Positions 24,238 to 28,078 of a DNA stretch of 28,078 nt are shown in pieces. A program made the translations under genes and the position numbers. The DNA is taken from contig JAFGOB010000162.1 in the NCBI GenBank assembly GCA_016926695.1, positions 1-28,078 of the forward strand, written 5' to 3'. A model generated the notes under the pieces. The model was not told where the DNA came from. It was given only the letters and a program-made list of their open reading frames with translations, and made no database searches. The number at the start of each line of letters is the position of its first letter. Position 1 is the first letter of the stretch. This DNA is from Dehalococcoidales bacterium. GTDB taxonomy: Bacteria; Chloroflexota; Dehalococcoidia; Dehalococcoidales; UBA3254.

Positions 24238-26901
24238 TTATTTTTCGGCCAGGGCGGCCTTAACCTTTTCAGGCGTAGCGGGAAGATCGAAAATCCTTAC
24301 ACCGCAGGCGTTGTAGATGGCGTTGATCACCGCCGGGGCAGTAGATACCATTGTCATCTCACCGATGCCGGTGGCGCCCAGCGGGCCGTTGGGCCGCGGG
24401 TTCTGGAGTGGGATCAATTCCATGTCCACCGACGTATCGATGGTGGGGAATTTGATGGTGATCCAGTCCTTGCTTTTACCCGGAATATATTCTTCCCTGA
24501 GGGCATAGCCGATACCCTGGTCCATACCGCCTTCAATCTGGCCTTCCAGGTTTTGAGGATGAATGATTACACCGGAATCAACGGCGGTAGTCATCTTAAT
24601 TACCCTGGTTGCGCCGGTCTCGGTATTGACCTCTACCTCGGCCATCTGTATATTCTGGACCTCTGACAGGAAAGCAGCACCCTGCCCGGTCTTGGGATCA
24701 AGATGGTCAGTTCCGGGATTCTTCTTAATGCCTTCATAGCGGGTAGCCTTTCCGGCCTTCTTCAGTCCTTCATAGGTCTTTGACCCGGCTTCATCCATGG
24801 CTTTCTTGAGCTGTTCTACCGCTTTAACCGTAGCTCCGCCGCCCATGAAGGTCATGCGGGAAGCCGCTGCCGGTCCCATATAGACGGTTTTGTCCGTATC
24901 ACGGGTATACAGCCTGATCCTGTCCTGGGGTACATCCAGCACGTGAGCGGCAATCTGTGTCAGCATGGAGTCATTGCCTTCTCCCGGATCGGCGATAGCC
25001 GCGTAAATGGTGATCTTGTCATCGGGGTCGATTTCCGCCTGGACGATTCCTTCATCGGCCGTTTCGCCGATGCCGAAAGAAAAGGCGCCGATGCCAACCC
25101 CGCGTTTAACCGGTCCGCCCTTGCTGTTAAACTCCCGGGCGTCTTTCCTGGCCTTCTCCCAGTGAGGCTTGATGGCATCGCAAACTTCAGGGAACGTCCA
25201 GATTTCGGGAGCTATTCCCACGGACTTGGTCTGGCCGGGTTTCAGCGAGTTCATCTTGCGGAACTCAAGTTTGTCGATATTCAGCTTTTCAGCCAGCATA
25301 TCCATCATCGATTCCATGGCGAAGGCGGCCTGTGGCGGTCCTGCCCCCCTGGCAGCCCCGCCGAAGCCCTGGTTGGTATATACCAGTTTACCCATAACAT
25401 TGACATTGGGAATATTATATGATCCGGAGAACATCAGCAGTGCGCGGGTCAGAGGAATGAAACCCAGGGCAAAATAGGCGCCCTTGTTGAAGGTCAATTC
25501 ACTGGTGTAAGCCGTCAGATGTCCCTCTTTATCAGCCCCGATTTTAACCTTGTGATGTGTGCCGTGCCTCTTGGAGCTGATCCAGAACGATTCCTCCAGG
25601 CTGGGTATGTAGCGGATGGGACGTTTGAAATGAAGGGCGGCTGCTGCGGTGAGAGCTTCGGACGATATGGAGGCCTTGATGCCGAATTGCCCGCCTACGA
25701 AGGGCTCTTTGTAGCGTACGTTTTTCCATCCAACGGCTTCTCCAACCTGTCCGGCATGGGCATGTATCATGATGCTGCGCCCGTATATCACCAGTTGAGC
25801 GTTTTCTCCCTCTCCGTCAAGATAAGCCAGACATACTTCAGGCTCCAGGGGAGATTGATGCACCATCTGGGTGGAAAATTCGCCTTCCACAACGTAAGCT
25901 GACTCCGACAGCGCTTTATCAGCGTCTCCCTTGATCTGCGGCTGGGTGAAGCAGAGATTAGGCGCATGCTTGTGAATCTGTACCGCACCCGGGTCCAGCG
26001 CATCCTCGATATTAAGCATGGTTGGCAACACTTCATATTCCACCTTGACTGCCGCTGCGGCTTTCCTGGCCTGATCCCTGGTTTCCGCGGCCACGATGGC
26101 GATCGGATCGCCATAGGTGCGGACAACATCTTCGCAAAGGACCGGCTGGTCGGGCATTATCACCCTGACGCGGTTGGTACCTTTGATATCTTCCGCCTTC
26201 ATCACGCCGGCAACGCCCGGCATACTCAGGGCAGCGGAAGCGTCTATGGATTTGATTTTGGCATGATGATGAGCGCTGTGGACTACAGCCATTTCCAGTG
26301 CCTTGGGAAGCTGTATGTCGGCGCCGAACTGGGCTACGCCGCAGGCCTTGATCATAGCGGAAGGTCTTTCATGGGACTCTCCCAGCATCTTTTTCTTGTT
26401 CAGTTTCCCTCGGATTGCCTCAGGAGTGCTCTCATTACGTAAAAATTTGGCGGACAGAAGGACTGCGTCTATGATTTTCCTGTATCCGGTACACCTGCAC
26501 AGATTACGCGTCAGTGCTTTTTTGATCTCGGTTAGTCCTGGATTGGGATTCTGGTCGAGCAGCGCTTTAGTCGCCATGATCATGCCGGGTGTGCAAAAGC
26601 CGCACTGCACTGCGCCGGCCAGGACGAAAGCCTCCTGGATTAAATGAGGATTTTCAGGAGTGCCCAGGCCTTCCACGGTAATAATATTGGCGCCGTCCAA
26701 GTCCGCCAGTTTCCTGAGACAGGAACGTACAGCTTTGCCATCGACGATTACGGTGCAGGCGCCGCACTGACCTTTACGGTCGCAGGACTGTTTTGCGCCC
26801 GTAAGCCGAAGGTCCTGGCGCAGGTAATCAAGCAAGACCTGGTCGGGGCCGGCTTCTACCTGGTGTTTTACGCCATTCACGGTTAGGGTTACCTTGCTCA
26901 C
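24238..26901 (-). CDS. Aldehyde oxidoreductase, xanthine oxidase family (2Fe-2S/molybdenum fusion, Mop-like)
   Basis: An 887-residue fused enzyme with the layout of Desulfovibrio gigas Mop (about 907 residues): two [2Fe-2S] domains then the molybdopterin domain, with no FAD domain. It probably oxidises aldehydes to acids with water, passing electrons to ferredoxin or flavodoxin. The plant-type cluster uses Cys40, 46, 49 and 61; the second uses Cys100, 103, 135 and 137 (QCGFCTPGM, NLCRCTGY). Molybdenum-side marks are GGQFGIK, GAARGAGPPQAAF, NPRPNGPLGATGIGE with catalytic Glu848, and a C-terminus ending VRIFDLPATPEKVKAAL as in Mop. The first motif is C-x5-C-x2-C, one residue longer than usual. 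AGGAGG precedes the ATG. No maturation genes are nearby. A purine or other hydroxylase cannot be excluded. Confidence 0.9.
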   Translation of the reverse strand: MSKVTLTVNGVKHQVEAGPDQVLLDYLRQDLRLTGAKQSCDRKGQCGACTVIVDGKAVRSCLRKLADLDGANIITVEGLGTPENPHLIQEAFVLAGAVQCGFCTPGMIMATKALLDQNPNPGLTEIKKALTRNLCRCTGYRKIIDAVLLSAKFLRNESTPEAIRGKLNKKKMLGESHERPSAMIKACGVAQFGADIQLPKALEMAVVHSAHHHAKIKSIDASAALSMPGVAGVMKAEDIKGTNRVRVIMPDQPVLCEDVVRTYGDPIAIVAAETRDQARKAAAAVKVEYEVLPTMLNIEDALDPGAVQIHKHAPNLCFTQPQIKGDADKALSESAYVVEGEFSTQMVHQSPLEPEVCLAYLDGEGENAQLVIYGRSIMIHAHAGQVGEAVGWKNVRYKEPFVGGQFGIKASISSEALTAAAALHFKRPIRYIPSLEESFWISSKRHGTHHKVKIGADKEGHLTAYTSELTFNKGAYFALGFIPLTRALLMFSGSYNIPNVNVMGKLVYTNQGFGGAARGAGPPQAAFAMESMMDMLAEKLNIDKLEFRKMNSLKPGQTKSVGIAPEIWTFPEVCDAIKPHWEKARKDAREFNSKGGPVKRGVGIGAFSFGIGETADEGIVQAEIDPDDKITIYAAIADPGEGNDSMLTQIAAHVLDVPQDRIRLYTRDTDKTVYMGPAAASRMTFMGGGATVKAVEQLKKAMDEAGSKTYEGLKKAGKATRYEGIKKNPGTDHLDPKTGQGAAFLSEVQNIQMAEVEVNTETGATRVIKMTTAVDSGVIIHPQNLEGQIEGGMDQGIGYALREEYIPGKSKDWITIKFPTIDTSVDMELIPLQNPRPNGPLGATGIGEMTMVSTAPAVINAIYNACGVRIFDLPATPEKVKAALAEK

Positions 26902-26980
26902 ATTTCTTCCTCCTTTTTGTATATTAGCCTTGGATTGTTCTGCCTGAACGGTTCTTAAATCGTATCTGTGTTTTGTAAGT

Positions 26981-27008
26981 ATTATAAATCATAATACATT
27001 TCCGTCAA
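26981..27008 (-). promoter_or_regulatory. Near-consensus promoter for the aldehyde oxidoreductase
   Basis: On the minus strand TTGACG (27003-27008), a 16-base spacer and a perfect TATAAT (26981-26986). The leader would be about 70 bases. The gene is therefore transcribed on its own rather than only from the NifU-like gene upstream. Confidence 0.65.
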
Positions 27009-27021
27009 AATGATATATAGC

Positions 27022-27045
27022 ATTTCCGGATCATCGTTCCGGAAA
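27022..27045. other. Perfect inverted repeat upstream of the aldehyde oxidoreductase promoter
   Basis: ATTTCCGGA (27022-27030) and TCCGGAAAT (27037-27045) are perfect 9-base arms around 6-7 central bases. It lies 14 bases upstream of the -35 box. It may be the terminator of the NifU-like gene (AT-rich sequence follows but no clean U-run) or an activator site. Confidence 0.55.
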
Positions 27046-27164
27046 TAATATCTATCTGGAGTCTTCTGCCGGGCCGCCGGAGGCTACGGTCGTTGTTCTT
27101 TGAATCTGTAATATCCGGTGGTAGTGGTGAATTTAACAAAGAGGACTGCGGAGATATAACCCGG

Positions 27165-27575
27165 CTAGCCGGTACCCGGGCCTGTTTCTTTATATCTTTT
27201 TATACCGGTATGCAGCAACTCCAGCAGGCCCCTGGCTTTTTTACCCAGTTCATCGCTGGGACAGCCCAATACCCGGTAAAAGTCATTTTCACTGATAGCC
27301 TGAACCTCCTCTAAATTTTTACCCTTGATCAAATTACAGAGGATTTCAACTGCCACGTTGGCGGCAGGATCGCAGGTGCATAAATACATGGCGTTTTCAA
27401 CTGTCCCGTTTTTTATATCAATGTAAAGATTGATATAGTTGTTGCTGGCCTGGCTGCAGATCTGGATTTTTTCACCGATGGAATCAAGAAAGATAGACGG
27501 ATGGTCCAGGGAACCGACATTCGCATAGTCAGACCTGAGTAGCCTGCGATAGAATTTGGTAACTGCTTCGTCCAC
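27165..27575 (-). CDS. NifU/IscU-like iron-sulfur scaffold protein, atypical
   Basis: A 136-residue cytoplasmic protein resembling the IscU/NifU N-terminal scaffold, which holds nascent Fe-S clusters. Cys68 in YLCTCDPAANVAVE aligns with the GCGxAIASSS Cys of IscU, KGKNLEEV matches the usual KGKxxxE segment, and Cys105 in VLGCPSDELGKKARGLLELL matches the LHCSxLA Cys. The first ligand of IscU (the CGD motif) is not where expected: the region reads LDSIGEKIQIC, with Cys40 displaced and no Asp after it. Extra Cys66 and Cys80 are present. It starts at a GTG behind AAGGA. It lies upstream of the two-cluster aldehyde oxidoreductase, which may be a client, although an own promoter intervenes. Confidence 0.7.
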   Translation of the reverse strand: MDEAVTKFYRRLLRSDYANVGSLDHPSIFLDSIGEKIQICSQASNNYINLYIDIKNGTVENAMYLCTCDPAANVAVEILCNLIKGKNLEEVQAISENDFYRVLGCPSDELGKKARGLLELLHTGIKRYKETGPGTG

Positions 27576-27723
27576 AGATATCAGTCCTTATTATGGGCAT
27601 TATTTTATCAATTTCCGTAATCTAATGCAATATGATTTTACATATATAAAACCGATACAGTACAGGTAACAACCAATCATGACAGTCCTGTGCCATTATC
27701 AGCTTGAGGGGAGAGGAAATAGA

Positions 27724-27745
27724 GGGCGGACACGGAGGTCCGCCC
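27724..27745. repeat. REP-like GC-rich hairpin
   Basis: GGGCGGAC (27724-27731) and GTCCGCCC (27738-27745) are perfect 8-bp arms around ACGGAG, with no T-run. Its form (GGGCGGACnnnnnnGTCCGCCC followed by GTACG) recalls dispersed intergenic repeats seen in many environmental bacterial genomes; only one copy is in this window. Confidence 0.5.
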
Positions 27746-27813
27746 GTACGAGAGGAAGAAGGCGCAATCGGCACAATTTCATAGTAGATCAAGGTAGCCG
27801 GGGATAAAAGTAT

Positions 27814-27856
27814 AAGGCCGGATACCATACCTTGATTTCGACCAGTACCCGGCCTT
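27814..27856. other. Long inverted repeat
   Basis: AAGGCCGGATAC (27814-27825) pairs with GTACCCGGCCTT (27845-27856) with a single mismatch over 12 bp. Weak T content lies on both sides. It could be a terminator for a gene beyond the window or a repeat element. Confidence 0.5.
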
Positions 27857-28000
27857 TCAGTTCGGAAAGATGCTATGCTGGATCACTCTTGTCCAAAAAA
27901 CGGTTTTGTTTCGAATTCTGTTCAAGCATGATAACTTTTAATCAACCTGGTTTTCGATGTATTCAGGTTATTCATCAAACACCCATTATGCACCCCCTTT

Positions 28001-28025
28001 ATCCCCCAGTTTTGGGGGATTTTTG
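28001..28025 (+). terminator. Strong intrinsic terminator
   Basis: ATCCCCCA (28001-28008), a 4-base loop, TGGGGGAT (28013-28020), then TTTTTG. A textbook terminator on the plus strand, although no plus-strand gene lies just before it; the preceding plus-strand gene ends at 20691. It may instead be part of a mobile or repeat element. Confidence 0.65.
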
Positions 28026-28027
28026 TT

Positions 28028-28044
28028 ATGGGGATCTTCCCCAT
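28028..28044. other. Short hairpin next to the terminator
   Basis: ATGGGGA (28028-28034) and TCCCCAT (28038-28044) with a TCT loop, 3 bases after the terminator T-run. Confidence 0.4.
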
Positions 28045-28078
28045 GCCCCTGCCAGAAAGTATTCTGGACTTCTTGTCA

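Larger units (their letters stand above)
27576..28078. other. Non-coding end of the window with four hairpins
   Basis: About 500 bases without a credible gene; the only open frame (27622-27828, minus) looks like noise. It is occupied by a series of strong inverted repeats, listed separately, and AT-rich spacers. Confidence 0.5.

Noticed and set aside
27622..27828. 68-codon minus-strand frame
   Set aside because: It runs through the REP-like hairpin, is Pro/Ser/Ile-rich with no domain, and lacks a ribosome site.
1..28078. tRNA, rRNA, CRISPR array, insertion sequence or prophage
   Set aside because: No cloverleaf, ribosomal signature, regularly spaced repeat, transposase or phage gene was found on either strand by reading; a covariance-model scan was not possible.

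Overview
The window reads as a piece of the chromosome of an anaerobic, metabolically versatile bacterium. It carries 18 confident protein genes and one broken gene. There is no rRNA, tRNA, CRISPR array, transposase or phage gene that I can see. The organism cannot be fixed from sequence alone. The mix is a pyrogallol-transhydroxylase-like molybdenum enzyme, a Desulfovibrio-Mop-like aldehyde oxidoreductase, a KstD/fumarate-reductase-like flavoprotein, an LUD protein, an iron-sulfur flavoprotein and a remnant of an archaeal-type (DUF120) riboflavin kinase. This suggests a strict anaerobe, perhaps Chloroflexota (Dehalococcoidia-like) or Peptococcaceae-like Firmicutes; that assignment is inference.

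Layout. 1-1123: a DUF2202 lipoprotein with a duplicated linker, apparently cut short at its C-terminus, and a tiny two-helix membrane protein, both on the minus strand. 1451-5663: a FAD oxidoreductase (+) convergent, across a strong bidirectional terminator, with an 894-residue transhydroxylase-like molybdopterin enzyme (-) that has no Fe-S partner subunit nearby. 5916-8045: a membrane-anchored PhoU-like protein (-) and an LUD-domain protein (+). 8340-14765: a pentose region. An L-fucose/arabinose-isomerase-like protein (+, behind a structured leader) meets, stop codon over stop codon, a minus-strand operon of GH3 beta-xylosidase, xylitol dehydrogenase and xylulokinase. 14766-15531: non-coding DNA with a frameshifted, internally deleted DUF120 gene and two hairpin terminators.

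15532-20691: cysteine synthase followed by an AraC/GyrI-like regulator (-); a divergent NTF2-like protein whose promoter has a perfect inverted repeat between -35 and -10; a SAM methyltransferase (-) divergent from a second AraC/GyrI-like regulator (+). Both regulators carry a strong internal ribosome-binding site and in-frame ATG exactly where the effector-binding domain begins. 20807-24085: a tandem-duplicated cupin-like protein, a second methyltransferase in an operon with an iron-sulfur flavoprotein, and an unrecognised conserved-looking protein (all -). 24238-27575: the Mop-like aldehyde oxidoreductase with a near-consensus promoter, preceded by an atypical NifU/IscU-like scaffold. 27576-28078: non-coding DNA with four hairpins.

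How it fits together: the clearest pathway is xylan-fragment use (xylosides to xylose; xylitol to D-xylulose to xylulose 5-phosphate), with the isomerase-like protein as a possible xylose/arabinose entry point. The two molybdenum enzymes and the flavoprotein point to anaerobic redox chemistry on aromatic, phenolic or aldehyde substrates. All assignments come from reading the translations and remembered family features; no database search was run.
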